Assembly (NCBI RefSeq): GCF_036038375.1 | Contig: NZ_CP107935.1 | Location: 8,990,001-9,054,000, forward strand | Direction of reading: 5' to 3' | DNA from: Streptomyces sp. NBC_00414 | GTDB lineage: Bacteria > Actinomycetota > Actinomycetes > Streptomycetales > Streptomycetaceae | DNA: 64,000 nucleotides | Shown here: positions 40,830-49,377 of the stretch, piece after piece | Layout: the number at the start of each line of letters is the position of its first letter | How positions within the stretch are numbered: position 1 is the first letter of the stretch | Notes under the pieces: model-generated | The model's input: only the letters and a program-made list of their open reading frames with translations | What the model was told of the DNA's origin: nothing | Databases searched by the model: none | Made by a program: the position numbers and the translations under genes

Positions 40830-42599
40830 ATGGCGGTCGGGTGGGGCGCGCGTGCTCGGGGGAGGGCACGGGCGGACGAGGCCGAGTGGCCTGCCGTCCC
40901 GGTTCAGACGACCCCTGTCGGCCTCGGGGCCGACCGTCCCGTACAGGTGGACCCCACATCGTCCGAAGTGACGCGGCTGCTGTGTCAGGCGGTCTATGCG
41001 CGCCCTGACCGGGTGAAGGCATTGCAGGCGTGGTGGCGAAGGATCCGGGGGAAGTCGGGGAAAGCCAGGAAGCCTCGGCGCAGTACGAGGCGGCCGGTCT
41101 ACCTGGAAGGCCGCGACGACTGTCCGCCTCTGGGGGAACCCACCGCGCAGTGGGTGGTGGACCATGTGCTGCACGGTCCGCCGCTGCCCGTACCGTCGTA
41201 TGGCTTCGACCTTGTTCCAGTGACGGCGCACAGCCTTCGTGCGCGGCGCCGGCGCTGGGCCCGGCGTCTGTGCATCCTGATCCTTTGTGCGCTGGTCGCC
41301 CATGTGCTGCCGTGGGCCTTCGGGATCTGGGCGGCGGCCGTCATCGCCGCCCTGCTCCTGCGATGGACCGCCTTCCGTGCGAAGCGCAGGTCCGGCAAGG
41401 GGCGGTGGACGCCTTCGCGGCGCCTGGCGTACGTGGTGCTGCTCGCGCCATGGTTGCTCGCTCCGGTCCCGATCGGACCCGTCGGCGGTGATGTGTTCGA
41501 GCTGCGCCTCGAAGTGGCGCTGCTGCCTTTCGGACTGGCGGCGGTCGTCGCGGTGGCATACGCGGTCGACCGCCTCGTGACACGGTCCGCGCTGGGCGCT
41601 CTGACGCGGGACGGTGTGTCGTCCGACGACCTGCCGTGGGTCGCTGCCAAGGCCGGCCGCAGGATGTCGGACATCGGCAAGGAACAGTCCCAACTCGCCC
41701 TGCCCTACGACACGTCGGAGTGTTTCGTCGGTGCCGGACGCGATGTCTGGGGACCGGCTCGTATCAGCATCCCGCTGACGCCCAAGGATGCCGACGAGTC
41801 GGTCAAACCGTTCGGGGAGGCGGAACTCCTTCGACGCACAGGCACCGCTCTCAATGAACTGGGCCGTGGTGCCAGGGAGATCACCGACCCGCTCCCCGGG
41901 TTCTCGATGGAGCGCGTACTCGGCCTGCCGGCAGCCCGGTGGCTGCAGCGCACCCGTGAGACGAAGGTGGAGCTGCCCGACCTGACGGGACTGGGCCGCA
42001 GGTCCCCTTCCGGTGTGCCGGACCGGCTCTATCTGCGGGCCCAGTGCATCAGCTGGGACGGACAGATCGTGGTGAGCGTGTTCGTGCATGCCGCACTGGA
42101 AGCCGGTGAACTGCGGCTGACCATTCGGCCGCACGTCATGACTCCGCTCTACAACGAGCTGCGGGTGACCGCCGCACCGGCCCGGACACGCGGAGCACGC
42201 CTGCTCAGGTGGCTTGCCGCGCAGGCGCTCCTGGACACGGCCGCGGGTCCCCTGGCCGTGTGGCGGCTGGTCGCGCGCCTGGGAGAGAAGACCGAGAGCC
42301 GTGCCGAGGAGGAAGACCCGGTGAGCCTGCGCGACCGGTACTCCACCGAGGAAGTGACCGACATGCATCAGAGTGACGATGCCAAGCGACACGTCGTGCT
42401 GATGCAGTCCTGCGTCTTCCGGACGGTCGCCGAGTACCTCGACGAGCAGGGGATCGACCTGGTCGCGTACGAGCGGCAGGTCGCCACCGTGACCAACAAC
42501 ATCCTCGTCTACGGGGACAACAACGCTCCCATCCAGAACGTCGCCGGTAGCGGTATCAGCGGCGTCGGCCAGGACAACAAGAACCAGGGAGGCAAGTGA
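40830..42599 (+). CDS. Multi-pass membrane protein with C-terminal NNAPIQNV motif
   Basis: The 589-residue protein is not a family I recognise. Residues about 125-240 contain three or four hydrophobic helices (LCILILCALVAHVLPWAFGI, LAYVVLLAPWLLAPV, EVALLPFGLAAVVAVAYAV) flanked by Arg-rich stretches. A cytosolic-looking domain of about 300 residues follows, then a C-terminus with NNILVYGDNNAPIQNVAGSG. The next gene begins with the same NNAPxQNVxGxxIS pattern. The frame is open to 40755, but ATG 40830 has GGGGGAGCGGG ahead. Position straight after a giant effector suggests an immunity, anchoring or accessory role (inference only). Confidence 0.7.
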   Translation: MAVGWGARARGRARADEAEWPAVPVQTTPVGLGADRPVQVDPTSSEVTRLLCQAVYARPDRVKALQAWWRRIRGKSGKARKPRRSTRRPVYLEGRDDCPPLGEPTAQWVVDHVLHGPPLPVPSYGFDLVPVTAHSLRARRRRWARRLCILILCALVAHVLPWAFGIWAAAVIAALLLRWTAFRAKRRSGKGRWTPSRRLAYVVLLAPWLLAPVPIGPVGGDVFELRLEVALLPFGLAAVVAVAYAVDRLVTRSALGALTRDGVSSDDLPWVAAKAGRRMSDIGKEQSQLALPYDTSECFVGAGRDVWGPARISIPLTPKDADESVKPFGEAELLRRTGTALNELGRGAREITDPLPGFSMERVLGLPAARWLQRTRETKVELPDLTGLGRRSPSGVPDRLYLRAQCISWDGQIVVSVFVHAALEAGELRLTIRPHVMTPLYNELRVTAAPARTRGARLLRWLAAQALLDTAAGPLAVWRLVARLGEKTESRAEEEDPVSLRDRYSTEEVTDMHQSDDAKRHVVLMQSCVFRTVAEYLDEQGIDLVAYERQVATVTNNILVYGDNNAPIQNVAGSGISGVGQDNKNQGGK

Positions 42600-42997
42600 T
42601 GGCAGTGGGACGGCGTCGGCCCGATCCGAACCCGGGCCACGGCTCGGGCATCAGCATCGGCGGCACCAACAACGCACCGTTGCAGAACGTCGTCGGCGAG
42701 AACATCTCCGACGTCCGGCAGACGTCCTCGGTTCAGGGAGCGGTCGATGTCGACGCGGTGCGGGACCTCCTCGCGGCGTTCCGCGCGGATGTCGACCGCA
42801 ACGCGGCGGCACTGCGGAACACGACGGTTCTCCGCGCCATGGCGGACACCGTGGACACCTCACTCGCGACCCCCGACGGGCCACAGGTCGGCACGCTGCG
42901 CGGGATCGCACAGGCGTTGCCCGCGCTTGTGGTGGGCACCGCGGTGCAGCAAGGAGGCGAAGCGCTCGCCACTGCGATCGGCGGCCTGTTGAGCTGA
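42599..42997 (+). CDS. Small protein sharing the NNAPxQNV motif with its neighbour
   Basis: The 132-residue protein starts at ATG 42599, overlapping the upstream stop in TGATG, so the two are translationally coupled. The N-terminus (SGISIGGTNNAPLQNVVGENISDV) repeats the motif at the C-terminus of the preceding protein. The rest is helical (VDAVRDLLAAFRADVDRNAAAL) and ends in a small hydrophobic Ala/Gly helix (LPALVVGTAVQQGGEALATAI). I recognise no named family. The shared Asn/Gly motif could form a common beta stack that joins the two proteins. Confidence 0.7.
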   Translation: MAVGRRRPDPNPGHGSGISIGGTNNAPLQNVVGENISDVRQTSSVQGAVDVDAVRDLLAAFRADVDRNAAALRNTTVLRAMADTVDTSLATPDGPQVGTLRGIAQALPALVVGTAVQQGGEALATAIGGLLS

Positions 42998-43121
42998 GTC
43001 GCAGCTTCGGCGGGGAGGCCGGACCCCGTGAGAGCACCGCGTCTGCCGCGGTCGGACCTTCGCCCTGTCAGTGCGGTGCTGCATGATCGGTGCGTCGGTT
43101 CTTCTACGGGGATGGGGCACC

Positions 43122-43463
43122 ATGCCGATCACGAATGAGCAGGTGGCGGGGCACGCGTTTCTGCGGCAGTTGTACGCGGACCCGTACTACCCCGATCACG
43201 TCGTCGACAAGGGCAAGGCGATCCTGCTGCGGCTGTGCCGGCGGATCGAGGCCGAGCGGCCGGCGGATCTGGCGAACCTGTACGTGCTCACGCATGCCGC
43301 GACAGATGAGTTCAACCTGTTGGAGGCGGAGTTCGAGGCGGCCGGGAGCGAGATCGAGACGGTGGCCCGGGAGGAGATCGCCGAGGATTTCTGGTTCGTC
43401 TCGTCGGCCTACGGGTTCAGCGACGCCGACGCGGAGGAACTGATCGCCACTCGGGAGTGGTGA
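43122..43463 (+). CDS. DUF5713-like protein
   Basis: The 113-residue soluble acidic protein contains FLRQLYADPYYPDHVVDKGKAI and LLRLCRRIEAERP, which I associate with the DUF5713 family of unknown function. Two helices around THAATDEFNLLEAEFEAAGSE follow, then EDFWFVSSAYGF. Start ATG 43122 has GATGGGGC upstream; the frame also has an ATG at 43071. No operon link is evident. Small acidic proteins near polymorphic effectors can be immunity proteins, but nothing here proves that. Confidence 0.6.
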   Translation: MPITNEQVAGHAFLRQLYADPYYPDHVVDKGKAILLRLCRRIEAERPADLANLYVLTHAATDEFNLLEAEFEAAGSEIETVAREEIAEDFWFVSSAYGFSDADAEELIATREW

Positions 43464-43499
43464 GCGGCGGCCGGAAGGCCGACTGGCGGGCCGGGGCGG

Positions 43500-44309
43500 T
43501 CAGTTGTGTGTCCGGCTCGTGGCGTGCGTCTCCGTGAAGTCCCACACCACCGGCAGGAGTTGTTCGGGCGTCTCGGTCTGGGGCATGTGGCCCGTGCCCT
43601 CCAGCAGGCGGAACTCCGCACCGGGGACGGCCCGCGCGTACGCACGCCCGTAGTCGGAGTCCACGACCTGGTCGCTCGCGCCCCAGGCGACCAGGGTCGG
43701 GTGGGTGACCTCGGCCAGGCGGTCGGTCAGTGTGGGATCGGCCATGTAGTTCGGGCCCGAGTAGACCTGCAGCGCGACACGGTTGGCTGCCATGACCGCA
43801 AGCTGCTCCTCGGAGAGCGCACTGGCGTCGAAGCGGAACTTCGAGAGGTCGTGGAACGAGAGGCGGGCCAGCTCGGGGGGAGCGAGGGAGAACGTGTCGG
43901 CTATCGGGTGACCCGGCACGCGTACGCCGACCGCGTTGACGAGAGTCACACTGCTGACCCGCTCGCTGCCCAGGATCGCCAGTTCGGCGGCGATCCAGCC
44001 GCCGATGGAGTTGCCCACCACCGCGACGTCCCGCAGATCGAGCTCCTCAAGCAGCTGGGCGTAGACCTGAGCGAGGGCCGGGACATCGGTCAGCCACTCG
44101 GGCCGGTCCGTGCCGCCGAATCCCGGGTGGAAAGGAGTGAAGACCCTGGCGGGCCGCTGCCCGGCCAGGAAACCCGCGAACGGGGTGACGGTCTGCGGAC
44201 CGCCGCCTCCGTGCAGCAGCAGGAAGGGGCGCCCTTCCGACCCCCGCAGGTCGACGGTGACGTCGACGGTGCCCTGGTCGAGCTTGAGCGTGTGGGTGGC
44301 GCTGGTCAT
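43500..44309 (-). CDS. Alpha/beta hydrolase
   Basis: The 269-residue protein has a complete alpha/beta-hydrolase triad: nucleophile elbow GNSIGG with Ser101, acid in GASDQVVD, and His in GTGHMPQTE. The oxyanion region is LLLHGGGGP. Length and a lid of about 60 residues (FSLAPPELARLSFHDLSKFRF) fit small-molecule esterase or C-C hydrolase members. Substrate cannot be deduced. It diverges from a TetR regulator gene with a palindrome between the two, so it is probably that regulator's target. Confidence 0.88.
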   Translation of the reverse strand: MTSATHTLKLDQGTVDVTVDLRGSEGRPFLLLHGGGGPQTVTPFAGFLAGQRPARVFTPFHPGFGGTDRPEWLTDVPALAQVYAQLLEELDLRDVAVVGNSIGGWIAAELAILGSERVSSVTLVNAVGVRVPGHPIADTFSLAPPELARLSFHDLSKFRFDASALSEEQLAVMAANRVALQVYSGPNYMADPTLTDRLAEVTHPTLVAWGASDQVVDSDYGRAYARAVPGAEFRLLEGTGHMPQTETPEQLLPVVWDFTETHATSRTHN

Positions 44310-44339
44310 ACGGTGCTCCTCAAGTAGGCGCTCTCGTCG

Positions 44340-44355
44340 TGAGAGCTGACTCTCA
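44340..44355. promoter_or_regulatory. Candidate TetR operator between hydrolase and regulator
   Basis: TGAGAG-ctgac-TCTCA is a near-perfect palindrome, and the element ACTCTCATG recurs at 44349 and 44392. It lies about 30 bases upstream of the hydrolase start, where binding would block transcription. Confidence 0.55.
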
Positions 44356-44537
44356 TGAGATTAGAGGGGCGGAGTGTCGTAATGCAAGTGCACTCTCATG
44401 TCGAGAACGCGCTGTTATCCTCTGCATGTCAGTGAGTGACCTCGAATGCCCTCGACGGCCCTCGAATGCCTTTGGGTGCCCTGGGGCGTTCTTGGGTGAC
44501 CCAGGTGGCATCGAGTGTCGTCCGGAGAGGGAGTGTG

Positions 44538-45149
44538 ATGAGGATGGCGAGCCAGACCGGTGCCGGCCGCACCAACCAGAAACAGCGCACGCGGACGGCG
44601 ATCCTGACGGCCGCCCGGGAGTTGATAGACGCGGGTGCCGAGATGACCATGCCCGCGATCGCCCGCGCCGCACTGGTCTCGGAGGCCACCGCCTACCGGT
44701 ACTTCGCCGACCTTCCCTCACTGATCAGTGAGGCACTCGCCGGTGCCTGGCCGTCTCCGGAGGAGGCGCTCGCGCCGGTGGCCGACTCCGCCGACCCCGT
44801 CGAACGCATCGCGTTCGCCTGCGAGTACCTGCTCCGCGGCATCCTCGCCAAGCAGGGTTCGGTACGGGCGATGATCGCCGCCACCGTCACCCGCCCCGAG
44901 GCGGTCGCCGCACGCCCCGGAATCCGCTTCGGGCTCATCGACCAGGCGCTCCTCCCGCTGGAGGGCACGCTCGGTGCGGCCGACCCGGACGCGTTCGCCC
45001 AGCTCAAGCGCGGCCTGGCGGTGGTGGTGAGCGCCGAGGCCCTCTTCGTACTCACCGATCTGTGCCGGCTCGAAGCCGACGAAGCCGTCGCCAGCGCCGT
45101 GCGCACCGCGGTCGCACTCACCCGCGCCGCCGTCCCCCCGGTCGCATAA
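44538..45149 (+). CDS. TetR-family transcriptional regulator
   Basis: The 203-residue protein has a TetR helix-turn-helix in residues about 12-55 (RTAILTAARELIDAGAEMTMPAIARAALVSEATAYRYF, cut here by reading through the motif ends). The C-terminal ligand domain is helical with no recognisable subtype. Start ATG 44538 has GGAGAGGGAG ahead; the frame extends to 44436 without a second good site. Divergent orientation from the hydrolase gene suggests local repression of that gene and of itself. Confidence 0.88.
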   Translation: MRMASQTGAGRTNQKQRTRTAILTAARELIDAGAEMTMPAIARAALVSEATAYRYFADLPSLISEALAGAWPSPEEALAPVADSADPVERIAFACEYLLRGILAKQGSVRAMIAATVTRPEAVAARPGIRFGLIDQALLPLEGTLGAADPDAFAQLKRGLAVVVSAEALFVLTDLCRLEADEAVASAVRTAVALTRAAVPPVA

Positions 45150-45171
45150 CGGCCAAGGGTGTTCGTCAGCG

Positions 45172-45233
45172 CCCAATTCCCAATTCCCAATTCCCAGTTC
45201 CCGGTTCCCAGTCCTCAGTTCCCAGAGTTCAGC
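45172..45233. repeat. Heptamer tandem repeat between convergent TetR genes
   Basis: A run of TTCCCAA/TTCCCAG units (about eight, decaying to the right) fills the space between two convergent regulator genes. No coding potential. Confidence 0.85.
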
Positions 45234-45270
45234 TCTCGGCGCCGAGCGCCGAGTGCCCTGCGTCCTGTGC

Positions 45271-46032
45271 TCAGTGATCGGCGCGCGGTTCGCGCACGGC
45301 CTGCTGCTGTCGTATGCGGCCGACGCGGCCGACTCGACCTGTGCGACCGGCGCCGGTGCCGACGTCGGCACCGATGTCGGCGCCCGTGCCGCCGCCGAAG
45401 GGCGGCCCCGCGTACCCCACCGTGCCGAGGCTGAGCAGGACGTGCCGCCGGGCGACCTCCTCGGCGGTCAACGGGCCTTCCGTGCGGTACCAGTTGGCCA
45501 CGCCCTGGCACATGGTGAGGATCGCCCGCACCGCGTCGGCCGGGATCGGTGTGGTGAACGCGCCCTCGCGGATCCCGGCCCGGACGGTGTCCAGCAGCAT
45601 GTGCTGCAGATAGTCGCGCAGCGCCACGTACCGGGCCCGGTTCTCGGGCTCCAGGCTGCGGATCTCGGTGTCCAGGAAGGCCATGCCCTTGCGGTTGGCC
45701 ATGTAGAGCACGATCGACTCCACCATGCCGCAGAAGCGTGGCAGCGGATCGTCGCCCGCTTCGGAGGCCGCGGCCCGGCAGCGGTCCAGGACGTCTTTCA
45801 TGGACGTCTCCAGCAATGTGGTGAGCAGGGCCTGCTTGTTCTCGTAGTGGTAGTACAGCGCGGGCACCGTGACGCCGACCCGGGTGGCTATGTCCCGCAC
45901 CGAAGTGCCGTGGTAGCCGTGTTCGTTGAAGGCCTCCATGGCGTGCAGAAGGATGGGGTGCAGATCGAGCGGACCGTACGAGCGCCAGTGCTCCCCGGGA
46001 GAGACGACGGCCGGGCTCGGTTCGCTGCTCAA
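45271..46032 (-). CDS. TetR-family regulator, probably of fatty-acid or sterol type
   Basis: The 253-residue protein has an N-terminal TetR DNA-binding domain (ILLHAMEAFNEHGYHGTSVR, then VTVPALYYHYENKQALL) and a C-terminal helical domain. The last 40 residues are a Gly/Ala/Arg low-complexity tail not expected in the family. The start is TTG 46032 with GAGGAG seven bases upstream. It is divergent from the LLM oxidoreductase/acyl-CoA ligase operon, with an imperfect palindrome at 46280-46299 in between. KstR-like regulators of lipid catabolism share this HTH style (family knowledge; not decisive). Confidence 0.85.
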   Translation of the reverse strand: MSSEPSPAVVSPGEHWRSYGPLDLHPILLHAMEAFNEHGYHGTSVRDIATRVGVTVPALYYHYENKQALLTTLLETSMKDVLDRCRAAASEAGDDPLPRFCGMVESIVLYMANRKGMAFLDTEIRSLEPENRARYVALRDYLQHMLLDTVRAGIREGAFTTPIPADAVRAILTMCQGVANWYRTEGPLTAEEVARRHVLLSLGTVGYAGPPFGGGTGADIGADVGTGAGRTGRVGRVGRIRQQQAVREPRADH

Positions 46033-46279
46033 CTGCGCTCCTCGGATGGCTCGGTGACGAGTGTCATCGTATGTCGACGGGATGCGACGCGTGGGGAACG
46101 GGCACTTATCGATCGATCAGCGAGTGCAGGCGAGTTGATGTCGGACGCAGGTCCCCTCCTCCATAGTCTGCCCGAAATCATGCTGTCTGTACGGTACTTG
46201 TGCGTGTGATGATCCATCAGGTCTACCAATGATTGTCCTCTGTCGGGGCGTTGACCCCTCCGGCGACTGCTTCTACTGT

Positions 46280-46299
46280 CTTAGCGAACGCTCAGTAAG
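46280..46299. promoter_or_regulatory. Candidate operator upstream of the LLM/ligase operon
   Basis: CTTAGCGAACGCTCAGTAAG is an imperfect palindrome (CTTA.CGA / right arm CTTACTGA) 58 bases before the oxidoreductase start. A second candidate, built on ATCGATCGAT at 46108-46117, is nearer the TetR gene. Confidence 0.5.
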
Positions 46300-46357
46300 T
46301 TCTCGGTCTGGTTGAACCGGAGACCGTGTCGACCCCCGCAGCCAAGGACGTCAACTG

Positions 46358-47383
46358 ATGCAACTGTCCACACCCCTGACCTACGCGGGAGACCCGCGCG
46401 CCGCCGCGGACCGGGCCGCCGCACTGGAGTCGGCCGGTCTCGACGCGGTCTGGGTGGCCGAGGCCTACGGCTTCGACTCCCCGACGGTCATGGGATATCT
46501 CGCCGCCAGGACCGACCGCGTGAAGATCGGCGCGGCTGTTCTCAACGTCTACTCCCGCACCCCGGCGCTCATCGCGCAGACCGCCGCCGGACTGGACGCC
46601 CTCACCGGCGGTCGCGCGCTGCTCGGCCTCGGCGCCTCCGGACCCCAGGTCGTCGAGGGCTGGCACGGCCTTCCCTACGACAAGCCGCTCGGCCGTACCC
46701 GCGAGACGATAGAACTGGCCCGCCGGATCTGGCGCCGCGAGGTGATCGAGCACCGCGGCATCACCGAGTTGCCCCTGTCCCCGGAGAAGGGCGGCACACT
46801 CGGCAAGCCGCTGAAGCTCCTGACACGGCCCGTGCGCGACAGCATCCCGGTGCACGTCGCCGCCCTCGGGCCTGCCAACGTCCGGATGACCGCCGAACTC
46901 GCCGACGGCTGGCTGCCGTTCCTCTACGTACCGGAGCACGCGGCCAAGGTGTGGGGCGGATCCCTCGCGCAGGGCGCCGCGCTGCGCGACCCGGCCCTCG
47001 GCCCCCTGTCGGTCGTGGCCGGAGGGCTCCTCGCCGTCGGGGAGGACGCGGAGGCGGTACGCGATCTGATGCGGCCCACCGTCGCGCTGTACGTCGGCGG
47101 CATGGGCGCACCGGGCCGCAACTTCTACCACGACCTCGTGTGCTCCTACGGCTACGAGGCGGAAGCCGCCGCGATACAGGAGCACTTCCTGGCCGGCCGC
47201 AAGAAGGACGCGGAGGCCACCGTCCCGGCCGAACTGTGCGAACTGGTCAGCCTGGCCGGACCCGAGGGCTATGTGCGGGACCGCGTCGAGGCGTTCCGGG
47301 AGTCGGGCGTCACCATGCTCAACGTGACGCCCGTCGGGCCCGAACCCGCCCGTCTGGTGGAGCGCGTCAAGGAGTGGCTGTGA
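46358..47383 (+). CDS. LLM-class flavin-dependent oxidoreductase
   Basis: The 341-residue protein has the bacterial luciferase-like TIM-barrel pattern: ALESAGLDAVWVAEAYGFDS near the N-terminus, KIGAAVLNVYSRTPALIAQT, LGLGASGPQVVEGWHG, and the C-terminal LVERVKEW. GASGPQVVEGWHG is typical of F420-dependent subgroups such as those acting on lipids or methylene-tetrahydromethanopterin-type substrates. Flavin and substrate choice are unproven. It is the first gene of an operon; its stop overlaps the ligase start (GTGA), so the two are coupled. Confidence 0.88.
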   Translation: MQLSTPLTYAGDPRAAADRAAALESAGLDAVWVAEAYGFDSPTVMGYLAARTDRVKIGAAVLNVYSRTPALIAQTAAGLDALTGGRALLGLGASGPQVVEGWHGLPYDKPLGRTRETIELARRIWRREVIEHRGITELPLSPEKGGTLGKPLKLLTRPVRDSIPVHVAALGPANVRMTAELADGWLPFLYVPEHAAKVWGGSLAQGAALRDPALGPLSVVAGGLLAVGEDAEAVRDLMRPTVALYVGGMGAPGRNFYHDLVCSYGYEAEAAAIQEHFLAGRKKDAEATVPAELCELVSLAGPEGYVRDRVEAFRESGVTMLNVTPVGPEPARLVERVKEWL

Positions 47384-49305
47384 CAACCGAACCTTCCCCG
47401 CAAACCCCCGTCCCCGCCGAACAGACCCTGCCGCTGCTGCTGGAACGCAACGCGCGTCTGTACGCCGAACTCCCTGCCCTGTCCTGGCAGACCCCGGAGG
47501 GCAGCGGACCGGGCGGCGGCCGACCGGAGGGTGGCCGATCGGAGGGCGGCCGACCGCAGGGCGGCGGACCGGACGGGACCGGACCCGACGGCGCCGAACC
47601 GGGCGAGGGCGGCTGGACGACGCTGACCTGGGCGCAGGTCCGCGAGCACACCACCCGCCTCGCGGCCGGCTACGCGGCACTCGGTGTCGGCCGCGGCGAC
47701 CACGTGCTGCTCATGATGGCCAACCGGCCCGAACACTGGCTCTCCGACCTGGCCCTCGTGCGACTCGGTGCCGTACCCGTCACCGTCTACGGCACCTCCG
47801 CCCCCGAACAGGTCACCCACATCGCCCGCAACTGCCGGGCCCGGGTGGCCGTGGTCGAGGGTGCCGCGCAAGTGGACCTGTGGGAGCCGCTGTTGGCGGA
47901 CGCCGCCGTCCCGCTCGACCGGCTCGTGGTCGTGGAGGCCGACGCGATCGGAGGACACTTCCCCTACGCCGCCCTGGGCCGGGAGCCGATTCCGGAGCAG
48001 TTCGGGAAAGCTCTGGACGCCGCACGCCCCGACGACCCGCTGACGGTCGTCTACACCTCGGGCACCACCGGTGAACCCAAGGGCGTCGTCCTGAACCACC
48101 GCCATGTGCTGGCCGACGCGTCGGCGCTGGACGACGTGGTCGAACTGCCGCCGCACGTCGAGCACATCTGCTACCTGCCCTTCGCGCACATCGCCGAACG
48201 GATGCTCGGCATCTACCTGCCCTGCCACCGCGCCTCGCACGTCCACCTGTGCGCCGACCCCACGGGCGTCGCCGAGACCGTACGCAAGGTGCGTCCCGCC
48301 CAGTTCTTCGGCGTGCCGCGCGTCTGGGAGAAGCTCGCGGCCGCCGTCCGGGCCGTGCTGTCGCTGCTGCCCACGGAACAGCGGGCGGCGATCGAGGAGG
48401 CCGGCCGGGTGGCCCGCGAGCACGTCGGGTACCGGGAGCGGGGCGAGCGGCCTACCGCCGAACTCGAAGCGGCCTACGCCCGGCAACGGGCCGAGGTCCT
48501 TGAGCCCTTGCTGGCCGCGGGCGGCCTCGACCGGATCACCTGGGCGGCCAGCGCCTCGGCCCCCATGTCGATCGACGTGGTGCGGTTCTGGGCCGGTTTC
48601 GGCATCGTGATCATGGATGCGTGGGGGCTCACGGAGACCACGGGCGTGGCGACCACCAACAGCCCGCGCACCGGCTTCCGGCTGGGTTCGGTGGGGCGTC
48701 CCGTCTCCTCGGTGGAGGTCCGCGTCGCCGCGGACGGTGAGATCGAGGTGCGCGGCTCGACGGTGTGCTCCGGCTACCTGCGCGAGGACGGCACGGTGCG
48801 GTCGGTGGTGGACGAGGAGGGCTGGCTCCGTACCGGCGACATCGGCCGTCTCGACGAGGACGGCTACCTGTGGCTCACCGACCGCAAGAAGGAAATGATC
48901 GTCACGTCGACGGGCAAGAACGTGTCCCCGGCGCTGGTGGAGAACGCCCTCAAGGAGCACCCTCTGATCGGCCAGGCACTGGTGCACGGCGACAACCGCT
49001 CCTACCTGGTGGCGCTGTTGGTCCTCGACGCGGAGACGGCGCCCGCCTGGGCGGCGGCCCACGGCATCGACGGGGACACCGGCCCTGCCGCACTGGCGGC
49101 GCATCCGGCCGTACGGGAAGAGGTGGACCGGGCGGTGGCGGCGGCCAACGCGCGGCTGAACCGAACCGAGCAGGTCAAGCGGTACCGGCTGCTCTCGGAG
49201 GAGTGGGGTCCGGCCACGGGGGAGCTCACGCCGTCGCTGAAGATGAAGCGCCGGGTCATCCGGGACAAGTACGCCGCCGCGCTGGGGGAGTTGTACGAGG
49301 ACTGA
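47380..49305 (+). CDS. Long-chain fatty-acid-CoA ligase (AMP-binding)
   Basis: The 641-residue AMP-forming ligase carries VVYTSGTTGEPKGVVLNH (AMP-binding P-loop), AWGLTETTGVATTN, and the TGDIGRLDEDGYLWLTDRKK hinge with KNVSP downstream. It activates carboxylic acids, most likely long-chain fatty acids, to acyl-CoA (FadD15-like architecture). Start GTG 47380 overlaps the upstream stop by four bases. Odd feature: residues about 42-75 form a Gly/Arg/Pro repeat (GGRPEGGRSEGGRPQGG) breaking the N-terminal domain where homologues have a short loop. Confidence 0.92.
   Translation: MTTEPSPQTPVPAEQTLPLLLERNARLYAELPALSWQTPEGSGPGGGRPEGGRSEGGRPQGGGPDGTGPDGAEPGEGGWTTLTWAQVREHTTRLAAGYAALGVGRGDHVLLMMANRPEHWLSDLALVRLGAVPVTVYGTSAPEQVTHIARNCRARVAVVEGAAQVDLWEPLLADAAVPLDRLVVVEADAIGGHFPYAALGREPIPEQFGKALDAARPDDPLTVVYTSGTTGEPKGVVLNHRHVLADASALDDVVELPPHVEHICYLPFAHIAERMLGIYLPCHRASHVHLCADPTGVAETVRKVRPAQFFGVPRVWEKLAAAVRAVLSLLPTEQRAAIEEAGRVAREHVGYRERGERPTAELEAAYARQRAEVLEPLLAAGGLDRITWAASASAPMSIDVVRFWAGFGIVIMDAWGLTETTGVATTNSPRTGFRLGSVGRPVSSVEVRVAADGEIEVRGSTVCSGYLREDGTVRSVVDEEGWLRTGDIGRLDEDGYLWLTDRKKEMIVTSTGKNVSPALVENALKEHPLIGQALVHGDNRSYLVALLVLDAETAPAWAAAHGIDGDTGPAALAAHPAVREEVDRAVAAANARLNRTEQVKRYRLLSEEWGPATGELTPSLKMKRRVIRDKYAAALGELYED
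47506..47608 (+). repeat. In-frame GC tandem repeat inside the acyl-CoA ligase
   Basis: Imperfect 18- to 24-bp units around GGCGGCCGACCGGAGGG encode a Gly/Arg/Pro run. It is likely a slippage-prone expansion in a surface loop. Confidence 0.8.
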
Positions 49306-49324
49306 CCGCCGATCCCGGTGTGAA

Positions 49325-49370
49325 CGACGGGGGGTGCCCCTCCCGGACGGGGGAGGGGCACCCCCCGTCG
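49325..49370. terminator. Bidirectional terminator between ligase and acyl-CoA dehydrogenase
   Basis: A perfect 20-bp stem (49325-49344 with 49351-49370) has the loop GGACGG. It lies between convergent genes. Confidence 0.9.
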
Positions 49371-49377
49371 TCGGTCG

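Noticed and set aside
40830..42599. Assigning the membrane protein as an EccE or other ESX core subunit
   Set aside because: EccE has two N-terminal helices and no NNAPxQNV tail; position and domain order do not match.
43500..44327. Plus-strand 273-codon frame opposite the hydrolase
   Set aside because: The minus-strand protein has a full catalytic triad; the opposite frame has none and ends in low complexity.
47380..49305. Acetyl-CoA synthetase or NRPS adenylation domain
   Set aside because: The long-chain ligase features (TGDIGRLDEDGYLWLTDRKK type hinge with KNVSP) and free-standing length fit FadD-like enzymes better; no carrier domain is present.
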